DNA of 64,000 nucleotides, taken from assembly GCA_035455925.1 (NCBI GenBank), contig DATIEE010000031.1, positions 1 through 64,000 on the forward strand. The letters run 5' to 3'. Every line of letters starts with the position of its first letter. Position 1 is the stretch's first letter. Positions 48,072 through 56,863 of this stretch are shown here, piece after piece. The position numbers and the translations under genes are program-made. This DNA is from Candidatus Babeliales bacterium. Its GTDB lineage: Bacteria > Babelota > Babeliae > Babelales > Vermiphilaceae. The notes below the pieces were generated by a model, which did no database searches, was not told the DNA's origin, and saw only the letters and a list, made by a program, of their open reading frames with translations.

Positions 48072-48731
48072 TTAAATAATTTCACATTTTCCTTGTACAA
48101 AGCAAAATGCTGCGTATGGATCATCCGTAATACTAAACAGTTTCACATGTTCTGGTTTAACTAATCCTCGCGGTAATGCCTCATCAACAATCCAGCTCAT
48201 AAATGGATGCCAATAATCTTTACCAATTAAAACAATAGGAACTTTTTTTAATTGTCTCGTTTGAATTAACGTTAACACTTCCGAAAGTTCATCTAAAGTT
48301 CCAAATCCTCCCGGAAAAACAATAAATCCTGTTGAATATTGAGTTAATAACCATTTGCGTGCAAAAAAATAATCCAATTCAAAATACTCTTCAACGCATA
48401 TATTTTTAGGTTCATTTAAACCTCGTACCCCAATACCAATGCTTTTAACGCGGCCTTTTTTTGTAGATTTGATTGTTCCGCAATTAGCTGCCTCCATAAT
48501 TCCTGGACCTCCACCTGTCAATACTGATATCCCTTGATCAACCAACCAGACAGCAATTTGATTTGCTTCTCGTGCATACTTATCAGTCTGAGCAACTCTC
48601 GCGCTTCCAAAAATTGAGATAATTGGGCCTCGTAATTTTGAAATACGCCATACACCATAAATAATATGATAAAAAACTCGAGAAAACTTCCATGCCAATG
48701 AACAACACATGCCAATTCTTTTAAGTTTCAT
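48072..48731 (-). CDS. LOG-family (TIGR00730) nucleotide phosphoribohydrolase-like protein
   Basis: The protein is 219 residues with the start at 48731, chosen for AAGGA 9 bases upstream rather than the frame to 48782. The Rossmann core has ISIFGSARVAQTDKYAREA, VLTGGGPGIMEAANCG and FIVFPGGFGTLDELSEVLTLIQ, the PGGxGTxxE motif of LOG proteins. These enzymes release ribose 5-phosphate from AMP-type nucleotides (cytokinin activation in plants); the bacterial role is often unclear. Older annotations call them lysine decarboxylases, which is misleading. Confidence 0.9.
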   Translation of the reverse strand: MKLKRIGMCCSLAWKFSRVFYHIIYGVWRISKLRGPIISIFGSARVAQTDKYAREANQIAVWLVDQGISVLTGGGPGIMEAANCGTIKSTKKGRVKSIGIGVRGLNEPKNICVEEYFELDYFFARKWLLTQYSTGFIVFPGGFGTLDELSEVLTLIQTRQLKKVPIVLIGKDYWHPFMSWIVDEALPRGLVKPEHVKLFSITDDPYAAFCFVQGKCEII

Positions 48732-48811
48732 TACGATTTTCCTTTTTGCTCTCAATGTAACTTGTCCTACTAACCATAACAAGGATTTTCATTGTTATTT
48801 TATAAAAAAGG

Positions 48812-48857
48812 CATAGCAAAAAGGATAGGCCGTATACGGTCTATCCTTTTTGCTATG
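48812..48857 (-). terminator. 23-bp-stem terminator of the secreted-protein gene at 48869
   Basis: CATAGCAAAAAGGATAG (48812 onward) pairs with 48841-48857, and the stem continues to the centre with one G-T pair. On the reverse strand it is followed by CCTTTTTTATA. Confidence 0.85.
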
Positions 48858-48868
48858 TATAGGTAAAG

Positions 48869-49546
48869 CTACTCTTTCTTTTTAGCAGCAAGCAATAATC
48901 CTGCGCTTTTATCATCTATAATAATAAATGTACGACCTACACGATCTGCATTTTTAGAATGAAATATAAATTCCATGAATGATTGCACTACAAAACCTGA
49001 TGGTGAAAGTATATTCTCTGCACCTTCACCAATTGCTTTTTCTAATGAATCAGTACCACCTATTAGTTTTGGTAAGGCTTCTTGTATTTTTTTATTAAAT
49101 GTATCCCATGCTATATTAGGTATCCATTTAATCGAAATTTCTTTTAATGAATGCTTGAGCAGTTTATCCTGGCCACCATCTTTTTTAGTATCCTCGGCCA
49201 TTGATTTAAATACTTGAAGAGCCGTGGGCAACAATATACGATTTGTTGGATCAATACCACCAAAATTTTTATCATATGTAGCGATGAGAATGTTACTAAA
49301 AGGAGCCTGTTTAGTTGGAGAAAAAGATGATTCGAATGCGAATTCTGTATTGCGCCCAGGACCAACAACAGCTAAGTAAACACCTTGATGATTTTCGCGA
49401 TTATAATTGATGCCTGCTAATATTACTTGAATAACTAACCATTTGCTTGTGGCATTGGTAAATTTCCACGTGTAGCCAAATGCTGAACCAGCGCATCCTA
49501 ATAAGATGATTAATAATAATATTTTTTTGTGTGAATTTGTCATCAC
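48869..49546 (-). CDS. Secreted hypothetical protein, paralogue of the gene at 49623
   Basis: The 225-residue protein has a signal peptide (about 1-24, cut after AFG). It shares with its upstream neighbour the N-terminal strand F..N.T.KWLV.QV, VGPGRNTEF/VAPGRNAEF, the IKWIPN..WD.F/IKWIPD..WGMF block, and a DSLEKAI..G helix. The fold is probably beta-rich at the N-terminus with a helical C-terminus. No known family is recognised. Tandem duplication of a secreted protein points to a surface or secreted role under diversifying pressure. Confidence 0.7.
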   Translation of the reverse strand: MMTNSHKKILLLIILLGCAGSAFGYTWKFTNATSKWLVIQVILAGINYNRENHQGVYLAVVGPGRNTEFAFESSFSPTKQAPFSNILIATYDKNFGGIDPTNRILLPTALQVFKSMAEDTKKDGGQDKLLKHSLKEISIKWIPNIAWDTFNKKIQEALPKLIGGTDSLEKAIGEGAENILSPSGFVVQSFMEFIFHSKNADRVGRTFIIIDDKSAGLLLAAKKKE

Positions 49547-49563
49547 TATTTCCTTTTTTATGT

Positions 49564-49597
49564 ATAAAGAAGGGATAGCGTTCTATCCCTTCTTTAT
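49564..49597 (-). terminator. Hairpin between the paralogous secreted-protein genes
   Basis: ATAAAGAAGGGATAG pairs perfectly with its complement around a CGTT loop. It lies 26 bases after the stop of the upstream paralogue, so the two genes may be transcribed separately. Confidence 0.7.
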
Positions 49598-49622
49598 TTT
49601 TGTTATATTAAAATTATTGCTT

Positions 49623-50324
49623 TTATTGTTGAGTAGCGAGCATAATTCCTTCTTTTTTAGTTTCTATGATATCAAAGTGACGTGACACACACTTAGACTT
49701 ACTCATTAACTCCATCACCGCTCCCATTACAGACCCTAATGGTGATAATATACCTGCTACACTAGGTGCAGCTCCTGGAGCGCCAGCTCCTGCAGTTCCC
49801 GCTTGAATACCTAAATCAATTGCTTTCTCTAATGAATCAGCAACACCTGTTGCAAGCTTTTCAGCAGCATCTCTCATTGTTTTATCAAACATGCCCCATG
49901 TTTTATCAGGTATCCATTTGATTGGAACTTCTCGCAATGGATGCTGTAGCAATAGATACTGACCACCAAACTGTTTGGTGTCTTGTGCCATGAGTTTAAA
50001 TCTCTCATGAATGATCATGCGGTCAAAACCTTTTTGAGCGTAGGGATCATAACGGCCGATATTTTTATTATATTCAGCTATTCTAATACTGCTTATACAG
50101 TACCCTGCACGGGGATTACCAACTGGCCATGAAAATTCTGCATTACGACCAGGTGCAACGACGTTTAAATAAATACCACCCCAAGCCGAGAGTTTAACCT
50201 GAACAACCAACCACTTATTTGTAACGTTAGTAAATGTAAAGTCATAACCAAATGCTGAACCAGCAACAGTTAATAACGCAAATACAAATGCAAATTTTAT
50301 ATGTAAACCTTTCATCATTACCAT
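49623..50324 (-). CDS. Secreted hypothetical protein, paralogue of the gene at 48869
   Basis: The 233-residue protein has a signal peptide (cut after AFG) and the same conserved blocks as its neighbour: KWLVVQV, VAPGRNAEF, AQDTKQFGGQ, PIKWIPDKTWGMF and DSLEKAID. It differs by a Gly/Ala/Pro-rich insert (about residues 175-195, GTAGAGAPGAAPS) that could be a flexible linker. The real start may be the Met at residue 3 or 4, because the GGAG site lies just before the first ATGs. Function is unknown. Confidence 0.7.
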   Translation of the reverse strand: MVMMKGLHIKFAFVFALLTVAGSAFGYDFTFTNVTNKWLVVQVKLSAWGGIYLNVVAPGRNAEFSWPVGNPRAGYCISSIRIAEYNKNIGRYDPYAQKGFDRMIIHERFKLMAQDTKQFGGQYLLLQHPLREVPIKWIPDKTWGMFDKTMRDAAEKLATGVADSLEKAIDLGIQAGTAGAGAPGAAPSVAGILSPLGSVMGAVMELMSKSKCVSRHFDIIETKKEGIMLATQQ

Positions 50325-50673
50325 CTCCTTTTATATAAAAATAGATTATATTTCTAAAATTATTTTCTCGTTTTTTTTACCTCCTTTACGTTTTATCTCC
50401 TTTAGATTTTAAAATAAAAATATCTCTAACACTGCTCTTATATACTTCATCTATTTAAAATAATGACAATATCAATGACAATCTGTCAATATATTACTCA
50501 AATATTTTATACTTTTATAAACTATTTGAGTATATGCGCCAAAATGTGATACAATAATATTTATAAATATGCAATAGGGTAAAAAACGTAAAATCTTATT
50601 TAAAAAACTCTAAGATTCAACGTTTTTTTGTTATACTTAATTCTCTTAACAAGCTTTTTGACAGGAATTATTA
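50325..50673. other. Intergenic region between divergent genes
   Basis: This AT-rich spacer should contain promoters for the divergent secreted-protein and lipase-like genes. Its one clear structure is the hairpin at 50581-50628. Confidence 0.4.
50581..50628 (+). promoter_or_regulatory. Terminator-like hairpin in the leader of the lipase-like gene
   Basis: AAAAAACGTAAAATCTTA pairs imperfectly with TAAGATTCAACGTTTTTTT, ending in seven Ts. It lies 46 bases before the start at 50674. It could attenuate transcription of that gene or block read-through from upstream. Confidence 0.45.
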
Positions 50674-52116
50674 ATGAAAAAGAATAAAACATGGGTGCAT
50701 CTTTTTTTGTATCTTTATTGCACACTAATGTTATTAATTACTCACAGCTCAACAGAAACAAAAAAACGCAAAAAAGCAAAAAACTTTTATTCTTCTTTGC
50801 ATAATGATAGTCATCCATTTGCAACACAAGAAAAAAAAGATGAAACATGGGTAACAGTTTTTGTTCATGGGATAATGAGTATTCAACCACATTTAACGCT
50901 TCAAAATGTAATGCGATTTGTACGTGACGATGTACATCACACAATTTACTCAAAAACTGTTGAATACATGCGATTAGATCCATACTTTTACCTTAATCAG
51001 GCAATGCAAGAGTTTGGGTTAAAAAAAATTGAACTTAATAATTTAAAACCAGGACATGCAACTAATGCCATCGCGCATATATATAATGATGTAACAAAAC
51101 TTGTTTCACCTAATACAAAAAATAGCTACTATACATTTGGCTGGTCAGGACTTTTGAGTCCTACAGCACGCTATGCTGATTCGATACAATTATTAGAAGA
51201 ATTGATGCATGAATTACAAAAAAATTATTGGCAACATGGTGTTTTTCCTAAAATACGTCTTATTGGATATAGCCATGGAGGCAATGTATGCCTCAATATT
51301 GCAGCAGCGCGTCAAAATATCGATCCAACAATTCCGCTTTCTATTGACGAATTAATATTAATCGGCGTACCAATACAAACTGAAACCGATTATCTGGCGA
51401 ATGATCCATTATTTAAAAAGATATATCATTTTTTTTCACAGAAAGATCGCATCCAACGAATAGATTTCTTTTCGTTCAATCGTATATTTTCACGTCGCTA
51501 TTTCAGAAACAGTAATAATTTTAAAGTGCCAAAAAAATTAATGCAGATCGATATGAAATTTATACGTAAAGCTCATACTCGCCATGATAGTAAAGAGCGT
51601 CAAGCTGCATCTATTGACTTTAGTAATCCAAGCATTATTTCAGGTCATTCTCGTTTATTACGTAATTGCTCACCAGGTCATCTTGAATTTTGGTTTTTTG
51701 GTTGGTCACCAAAACATTATCGTGAAAGTTTTGTTCTTAACCCCCTTCCTGCTTTTGTTGTAATCCCTTATGTATTACATTATATTACTAAAATACAGGA
51801 TCAAATTGTTACTCCACATCCAATCATCGTTGATATACGGCCAGAATTTGAAACTATGCTCATTAAACAAAGAAAATATAATAACTTTACCTATGTTTTT
51901 CCATTTTTATCCCATGAAGAAATAAATAAGCTTACATCGATTGCAAACAAAGTTGCTATTGATAGCTCATTCGAAGATGAATATCAGGAGCATGTTCAAT
52001 CAGCTTTTGATAAAGCAAAAGAATATTACAAAATATATGATGATCGTAAATCAAGAAGAGGTTCGTATAAACGCAATCGTCGTATGCGTAAACGTAATTT
52101 AACAATTGAAGAATAG
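50674..52116 (+). CDS. Secreted alpha/beta-hydrolase (lipase/esterase-like)
   Basis: The 480-residue protein has a signal peptide (residues 8-24) followed by a basic stretch. The hydrolase core has VTVFVHGIMS (oxyanion-hole HG) and the nucleophile elbow LIGYSHGGNVCLN with Ser200 in GYSHGG, as in lipases and PGAP1-like esterases. A later Asp/His pair cannot be assigned with certainty; SGHSRLLRNCSPGHLEFW is a candidate for the His region. It is probably an exported lipid or ester hydrolase. The basic C-terminus (RRGSYKRNRRMRKRN) is unusual and could contact nucleic acid or anionic membranes. Confidence 0.75.
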   Translation: MKKNKTWVHLFLYLYCTLMLLITHSSTETKKRKKAKNFYSSLHNDSHPFATQEKKDETWVTVFVHGIMSIQPHLTLQNVMRFVRDDVHHTIYSKTVEYMRLDPYFYLNQAMQEFGLKKIELNNLKPGHATNAIAHIYNDVTKLVSPNTKNSYYTFGWSGLLSPTARYADSIQLLEELMHELQKNYWQHGVFPKIRLIGYSHGGNVCLNIAAARQNIDPTIPLSIDELILIGVPIQTETDYLANDPLFKKIYHFFSQKDRIQRIDFFSFNRIFSRRYFRNSNNFKVPKKLMQIDMKFIRKAHTRHDSKERQAASIDFSNPSIISGHSRLLRNCSPGHLEFWFFGWSPKHYRESFVLNPLPAFVVIPYVLHYITKIQDQIVTPHPIIVDIRPEFETMLIKQRKYNNFTYVFPFLSHEEINKLTSIANKVAIDSSFEDEYQEHVQSAFDKAKEYYKIYDDRKSRRGSYKRNRRMRKRNLTIEE

Positions 52117-52210
52117 TAAAAATAATGTATAAAATAAATATAGTAATTGTAGCTACGCGCATCACGGCAAAATATTAATAAAAAAGTTATTATTTAACTA
52201 TATAATTAAT

Positions 52211-52510
52211 CTAGTCACCAAAAAAACTTTCAACATTTTTACCAATCTCTTCTCCTATTTTATCTCTTTCTTTTTGTGTTAATTTATCTTGATCTACAGA
52301 CCATGTTTTAGTTGAATTATAACGATTTTTCTCATCCAATGGTTCATGTTGTTTTTCTTTCTTCGGTGAAAAAGAAATCATCTGATCATTCGATTGCTTG
52401 TTTATTGAATCAGTTGATTTTTCATCAAATTCCGCAGAAAATATCTCAACTACTGATAGAACATTAATCAGCAAAACTGATACTAATAAAATTTGTATTT
52501 TTTTCTTCAT
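52211..52510 (-). CDS. Small secreted hydrophilic protein
   Basis: The 99-residue protein starts at the ATG at 52508-52510, with GGAG 6 bases upstream; the longer frame would start inside that site. A signal peptide (residues 1-26, cut after FSA) precedes a highly charged, probably disordered body (DEKSTDSINKQS, SPKKEKQHEPLDEKN) and an amphipathic C-terminus (IGEEIGKNVESFFGD). No family is recognised. Confidence 0.6.
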   Translation of the reverse strand: MKKKIQILLVSVLLINVLSVVEIFSAEFDEKSTDSINKQSNDQMISFSPKKEKQHEPLDEKNRYNSTKTWSVDQDKLTQKERDKIGEEIGKNVESFFGD

Positions 52511-52941
52511 TATAAACTCCATTTTTTTTATTTATTATACAAAAGTGATCATATATTCAATCATACAATATATTTAATTATTTTATCAATAAAAAATAGA
52601 ATTAAATATAAAAATAAACTTTTTACCAACCTTTAGGCTGACGCTTTTAGCCAAAGAATCTATGGAGATTTTAAATTTATGCTTTAGATTTAGATTTACT
52701 CGTCTTCGTCTTTCACTTAAAATGTATAATTATTCAATCCTCTACTCTAAAAAGTCTACGTCGTTTTCTGATCATATTAATGATGAATTATCTTATCAAT
52801 GCAATGATTAAATTCATAATCAAATTGCAAAAATTCTGATAAAAATAAATTTCGATATTATTATTTTTTTACACAATACAATAAAAAATATATAATTATG
52901 CACAGTATTATATATTTTTTTACTATCAAGAAAGGTTTTTC
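52511..52941. other. Intergenic region, no gene supported
   Basis: This AT-rich spacer lies between two divergent small secreted-protein genes. A 28-codon frame starting near 52721 has no ribosome-binding site and no recognisable content. The AAAGG site of the next gene is at its right end. Confidence 0.4.
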
Positions 52942-53511
52942 ATGCAACATTCAAAAAAATCGTTATTACTTGCTACAACAATGTTAGTGGCAACTATACA
53001 TGCAGATACACTACAAGATCAATTAGAAAACAAAACAAATAATAGTGATCTTACAGAAATAGTCAATCAACAAAACACATTTACAACTATATCTTTTGAA
53101 CCTTTTGGTTCTGTTCAAATTTCAACTAATAACGATAAAAATCAAAATGTTTTACAAGCAATAGCATATCTAAAAGGAACTGAAGAAGAACAAGAAGAAG
53201 AAAATTTTGAAATAAAAGTTGCTTTCACTATTAAGCCCTTTAAAATAGAAAAAAATATAAATTCTTTTCTCACAGAATTACCATATGCCGCATTGCCAGA
53301 AGAAAAAGCTTTACAATTATATGCGATAGCAGAAGTAATGAAACGTAAAGATGAGCTTATAGCAATATACAAAAAAATACTTTCTGAAAAAGATGTTGAT
53401 GGAAATACCGTTTTTGATATTTTAAATAAGCGTATACAACATACAGGTCATATTGGTTGCATCGAAATGAAACAAGTTCTTGAAGAACTAGTAGCTGTCA
53501 TAAATTCTTAA
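52942..53511 (+). CDS. Secreted hypothetical protein
   Basis: The 189-residue protein starts after AAGAAAGG. It has a clear signal peptide (residues 1-21, cut after IHA), an Asn/Thr-rich linker, a beta-strand region with an acidic EEEQEEEN run, and a helical C-terminal half (YAIAEVMKRKDELIAIYKKIL). No family is recognised. It is followed by a strong terminator. Confidence 0.65.
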   Translation: MQHSKKSLLLATTMLVATIHADTLQDQLENKTNNSDLTEIVNQQNTFTTISFEPFGSVQISTNNDKNQNVLQAIAYLKGTEEEQEEENFEIKVAFTIKPFKIEKNINSFLTELPYAALPEEKALQLYAIAEVMKRKDELIAIYKKILSEKDVDGNTVFDILNKRIQHTGHIGCIEMKQVLEELVAVINS

Positions 53512-53570
53512 TAAGCAATAAAAGAATCGACGCTAGTATTAATTATGTAGAAAGTTTCTATCAATAACAA

Positions 53571-53621
53571 TACATAAAAAGAGCTTAGAAATTAAAAACT
53601 TCTAGCTCTCTTTTTTATGTA
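53571..53621 (+). terminator. Terminator after the secreted-protein gene
   Basis: TACATAAAAAGAG at 53571 pairs with CTCTTTTTTATGTA ending at 53621; the stem continues inward with a small bulge (TTAGAA/TTCTA). A six-T run lies in the 3' arm. Confidence 0.75.
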
Positions 53622-53743
53622 TTCTATTTTTTTATTCAACAATCAACTAAACTCCAAACCCATTTCATTGCTAACGATCATACATATTTTTTGTCCCTGC
53701 ACAATGCACCCATCATAGAAAGAGTTAGGAGTATTTAAATTTA

Positions 53744-53983
53744 TTAATTTTGATTCATAGGTCGCAATGAGTTTTTGATACCTTCACGTCGTATTTCTTG
53801 AAATAATTCATCTTTGCTTTTAAAGTGATCATAAATGATAGGTAACGTATAATTCAATTTTATGGGCAATTTTACGAATGGTTACCTCATTCCATCCTTC
53901 TTCTACTGCTATCTCTTTGGCAGCTACAATAATATTTTTTTCACTGAATTTTTTTCTCGTATTTTCCGCTCTTCAATTCCCAC
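53744..53983 (-). pseudogene. Frameshifted, truncated TetR/AcrR-family regulator
   Basis: Reading the reverse strand from a GTG at 53983 with AAAGGAA upstream gives GIEERKIREKN, the usual N-terminus of one TetR subgroup. The frame is lost in the A-run at about 53945-53960. The next frame gives KFSEKNIIVAAKEIAVEEGW and NEVTIRKIAHKIE. It breaks again near 53850-53860, and the third frame gives YTLPIIYDHFKSKDELFQEIRREG before a stop at 53744. Together these form the TetR helix-turn-helix (I..IA......YDHFKSKDEL), but the ligand-binding domain is missing. Two frameshifts and truncation mark it as a decaying gene. Confidence 0.8.
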
Positions 53984-54005
53984 TAATGTTTCCTTTGTTA
54001 TTAAA

Positions 54006-55550
54006 CTATCTCTTTATTATCTTAAAAAATGCTCCGTGAAGACCATATGGTATATGATGAGGCACATACGCTCTACCTATCTCCTTACATGTTTTTGCAT
54101 CTAAAACAAGTAAAAATGAACGTTGCGTAGGTATATCAAGAACTATTGATAACAGTACACCATCATCTTCATCCTGAGCATTAGGTGCTGCAATAAATAC
54201 TGGCTCACCACATGAACAATCCTTTTCTTCCCATTGAATAATGCTACCATTGTTGATATTGATTTTAACTAAACATGAATGATCAATAGGATTTAAAAAC
54301 CCTAATGCATACAGATACTGATATGGTTTCATAGTATAATGTTCATAATTTATTTGTGGCATTTCAAGGTAATAATCAGGAATTATAGTTGCGCAAGAAA
54401 CTATTTTATCAGTAGTATTAATAGTAAATCTTTTGAGTAAACCAATATCTATTTTTGAGTTTGTTTCATCAAAAATATGTTTAAGTAAATGATTATCTAC
54501 CTTGGATGCTTCATTATATGCAATGAGATCAATGACAATAGAGTCATCTTGTTCAAATGCATTGACATGATGATAAGTAAAAAATGCTTCTGTTATAAAT
54601 CGACCAACAATATCTCCATTATTGCGATCAACTACCGTAAAAACAGTTCCATCTTCAGGTTTCCATTCAAAATTTTTAATAAATGGCTTAGTCGTAAAAA
54701 GCAACGTTAACGGATTTACCTTAAAAGGAATCTCAGTTAAGATGATATAATTTTTAGTAATACTAAAACTATGCATGTACGAAGGTTTTTCAACAGAAAT
54801 TGATGTAATTGTCCTACGTTTTTTACTGCTTTCATGTACCGAATAAATAATATACTTACTTTCTTTACCAAAATAAGTCATATAGTTAAATGTTTCCTTG
54901 GTTTCAAAATCAGTATGTGGATGTGCACTAGTAACATGACCTTGAATGTCATCTTCAAATAATAAATGTCCCGTTGTTGCAAGTGTTGTAGGATCAAATG
55001 TAATCGGTAATGGTGTTTCTGTTAAGGCAACAAACTCATCTGCAATCTTTGCTACATTAACATTAGCATTATCATAATCTACTGTTTGAGAGAAAAAATA
55101 TGAAAAAAATTTAGCAAAAATAAGCTTGCACGGATCTTGCATAAAACCTTTTGCTATTTTTCCTGTCTTTATTGCATGCGTATAATAATTTGATTCAAGA
55201 AATTTATTAGTATAAAAAACTTTGCCATCTTTACATGAAAAAGCATGTAACATTGCATAACCATCAAAAAGATGAGATACAACTTCAGAATCAGTTTCAA
55301 ATTTTGCTGGGCCATTACGAACCAGTGTTCCTTCAAGCCATTGAGGAATAGTTCCCTGAATTTCTAATTCTTGTAAAACAACTTCTTGATCGAGTGATTT
55401 ATATCGTATCAATGAAGAATTAGTATTAATTTTTTCAGCACGATATTTTATTGTTTGTTCATACATTGATTTTTTTTGCAATAAATAGTAAAAATCATGC
55501 CCAGCAATACAACTAATAAATAAAGCTAATATCTGTAAAATATGATTCAT
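54006..55550 (-). CDS. Carotenoid oxygenase (RPE65 / apocarotenoid 15,15'-oxygenase family)
   Basis: The 514-residue protein has a hydrophobic N-terminus (residues 3-17; signal peptide or anchor). Family signatures are strong: IPQWLEGTLVRNGPAKFE, HLFDGYAMLHAF and CSCGEPVFIAAPNAQDEDDG. The four iron-ligand histidine motifs are all present: SAHPHTD (H210), MHSFSITKNYIILTE (H260), YHHVNAFE (H327/328) and PYGLHGAFF (H505). These non-haem iron enzymes cut carotenoids or related polyenes with oxygen, for example giving retinal. No carotenoid-synthesis or rhodopsin gene is in the window, so the substrate may come from a host. Confidence 0.9.
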   Translation of the reverse strand: MNHILQILALFISCIAGHDFYYLLQKKSMYEQTIKYRAEKINTNSSLIRYKSLDQEVVLQELEIQGTIPQWLEGTLVRNGPAKFETDSEVVSHLFDGYAMLHAFSCKDGKVFYTNKFLESNYYTHAIKTGKIAKGFMQDPCKLIFAKFFSYFFSQTVDYDNANVNVAKIADEFVALTETPLPITFDPTTLATTGHLLFEDDIQGHVTSAHPHTDFETKETFNYMTYFGKESKYIIYSVHESSKKRRTITSISVEKPSYMHSFSITKNYIILTEIPFKVNPLTLLFTTKPFIKNFEWKPEDGTVFTVVDRNNGDIVGRFITEAFFTYHHVNAFEQDDSIVIDLIAYNEASKVDNHLLKHIFDETNSKIDIGLLKRFTINTTDKIVSCATIIPDYYLEMPQINYEHYTMKPYQYLYALGFLNPIDHSCLVKININNGSIIQWEEKDCSCGEPVFIAAPNAQDEDDGVLLSIVLDIPTQRSFLLVLDAKTCKEIGRAYVPHHIPYGLHGAFFKIIKR

Positions 55551-55639
55551 AAATGCTTTTTTTGAAATATCAACATTATTAAAATATATCTTAATTAAAT
55601 TATAATAAAATGGTTAACTATTGTCCAAAAAGGAAAAAA

Positions 55640-55701
55640 CATAACAAGAAAACCCTGAAATTTCCTTTTTTGTAGAAATTAATCAGGGTTTTTTTGTTAT
55701 G
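55640..55701 (-). terminator. Terminator of the beta-propeller gene
   Basis: CATAACAAGAAAACCCTGA (55640 onward) pairs with TCAGGGTTTTTTTGTTATG (to 55701) with minor mismatch. On the reverse strand it ends in TTTTTTCC. It lies 17 bases after the stop of the beta-propeller gene. Confidence 0.8.
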
Positions 55702-55717
55702 TCTAGGCTTACTAATT

Positions 55718-56863
55718 TTAGCCTTTAATTGGAATAACACTTACGGTATTAGAGGTACCATTGGTAACATACAAGTTATCTTTTGCTATCGCCAATGCAG
55801 TAGGTGATTGACCAACTTCTATTGTTGGCGCTACTACTCTTCCTGTTTTTGTATCGATAATAGTTACCGTTCCTGCACCCGCAACAATACCTGTTGCGTC
55901 AGTATTATTTTCAAAAAAAGTATTAAAATTAGAAACATATGCCAAGCGTCCATTCGACGAAAACACAACATCAGATGGCTCTAATCCAACAGGTATCGTA
56001 TTAACTACTGTATTAGTTTGCAAATCAACAATACTTATCGTATTACCGATAGGATCAAGATCATTACTACCCGCATTAGTAACATACGCAAATCTTCCAT
56101 CAGGTGTTATAGCAATTGCAGATGGGCCAGAAAAACCAGTAATCGTAGAAATTACCATGTTAGTACTTCTTTGAATAACACTCAATGTACCTGTGCCCAT
56201 AGTTCCATCACCATAATTAAGAGCATAAATAAAGTTGCCATTTCGTGATATTCCTAATGCAGTAGGTCCTGTGCCAACCGTAATTGGCGCTCCTGTAATT
56301 GTATTATTAGCCAAATTAACAACATTAACTGTAGTTCCTGTACCAGCACCAGTTCCCGTATCTGTACCAAAGTTACTAACATACGCTATATTAGTTCCTG
56401 GAACTATAACCATACTTGATGGGCCATCAAACCCAGTGATCGTATTTATAACTTGATTAGTTGCTAAATCAATAACACTAATTGTTGTACCTGTACCATT
56501 AGTGACATATGCTCGATTAAGCCTGCTATCAATCGTTATTGTTGATAAATCACTAAAACTTGGATCAGAAATAGTTGCAACAACAAGATTCGTCTTAAGA
56601 TCAATCACCGTTATTGTATCAGCACCTTCTACACCAAAATTATTACTATTAACAACATATGCAAATTTATTATTTGGAGTAATTGCGATATCACTTGGTG
56701 TGACACCTGTATTGATAGTTGCAACAACAGTATTTTGATTTGAACGCTTATCCGAATCGTGTTTTTTTAAAACAACATCGCCTTGCTTCTCTGCATATAT
56801 TTGTGTTGACCCGAGTAAAGCTAAACAAACCAATAAATTATTTTTTTGCAAATTCTTCTTCAC
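55718..56863 (-). CDS. Secreted YVTN-type beta-propeller protein
   Basis: The 381-residue protein has a signal peptide (residues 8-24) and about seven repeats of roughly 43-48 residues. Each follows the pattern G..PS.IAITP.G.FAYVTN....T.SVIDL.TN.VV.TI, for example VTPSDIAITPNNKFAYVVNS and FSGPSAIAITPDGRFAYVTN. These YVTN/YncE repeats fold into a beta-propeller used for binding outside the cytoplasm. Thr/Gly-rich loops (TGTGAGTGTT) lengthen some blades. The ligand is unknown. Similar repeats occur in surface-layer proteins and could support host contact. Confidence 0.9.
   Translation of the reverse strand: MKKNLQKNNLLVCLALLGSTQIYAEKQGDVVLKKHDSDKRSNQNTVVATINTGVTPSDIAITPNNKFAYVVNSNNFGVEGADTITVIDLKTNLVVATISDPSFSDLSTITIDSRLNRAYVTNGTGTTISVIDLATNQVINTITGFDGPSSMVIVPGTNIAYVSNFGTDTGTGAGTGTTVNVVNLANNTITGAPITVGTGPTALGISRNGNFIYALNYGDGTMGTGTLSVIQRSTNMVISTITGFSGPSAIAITPDGRFAYVTNAGSNDLDPIGNTISIVDLQTNTVVNTIPVGLEPSDVVFSSNGRLAYVSNFNTFFENNTDATGIVAGAGTVTIIDTKTGRVVAPTIEVGQSPTALAIAKDNLYVTNGTSNTVSVIPIKG

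Noticed and set aside
52721-52811. 28-codon forward frame in the spacer before 52942
   Set aside because: No ribosome-binding site and no sign of coding constraint.
53862-54104. 80-codon forward frame across the TetR pseudogene
   Set aside because: It is the antisense of the pseudogene and the carotenoid oxygenase end; the reverse strand explains the sequence better.
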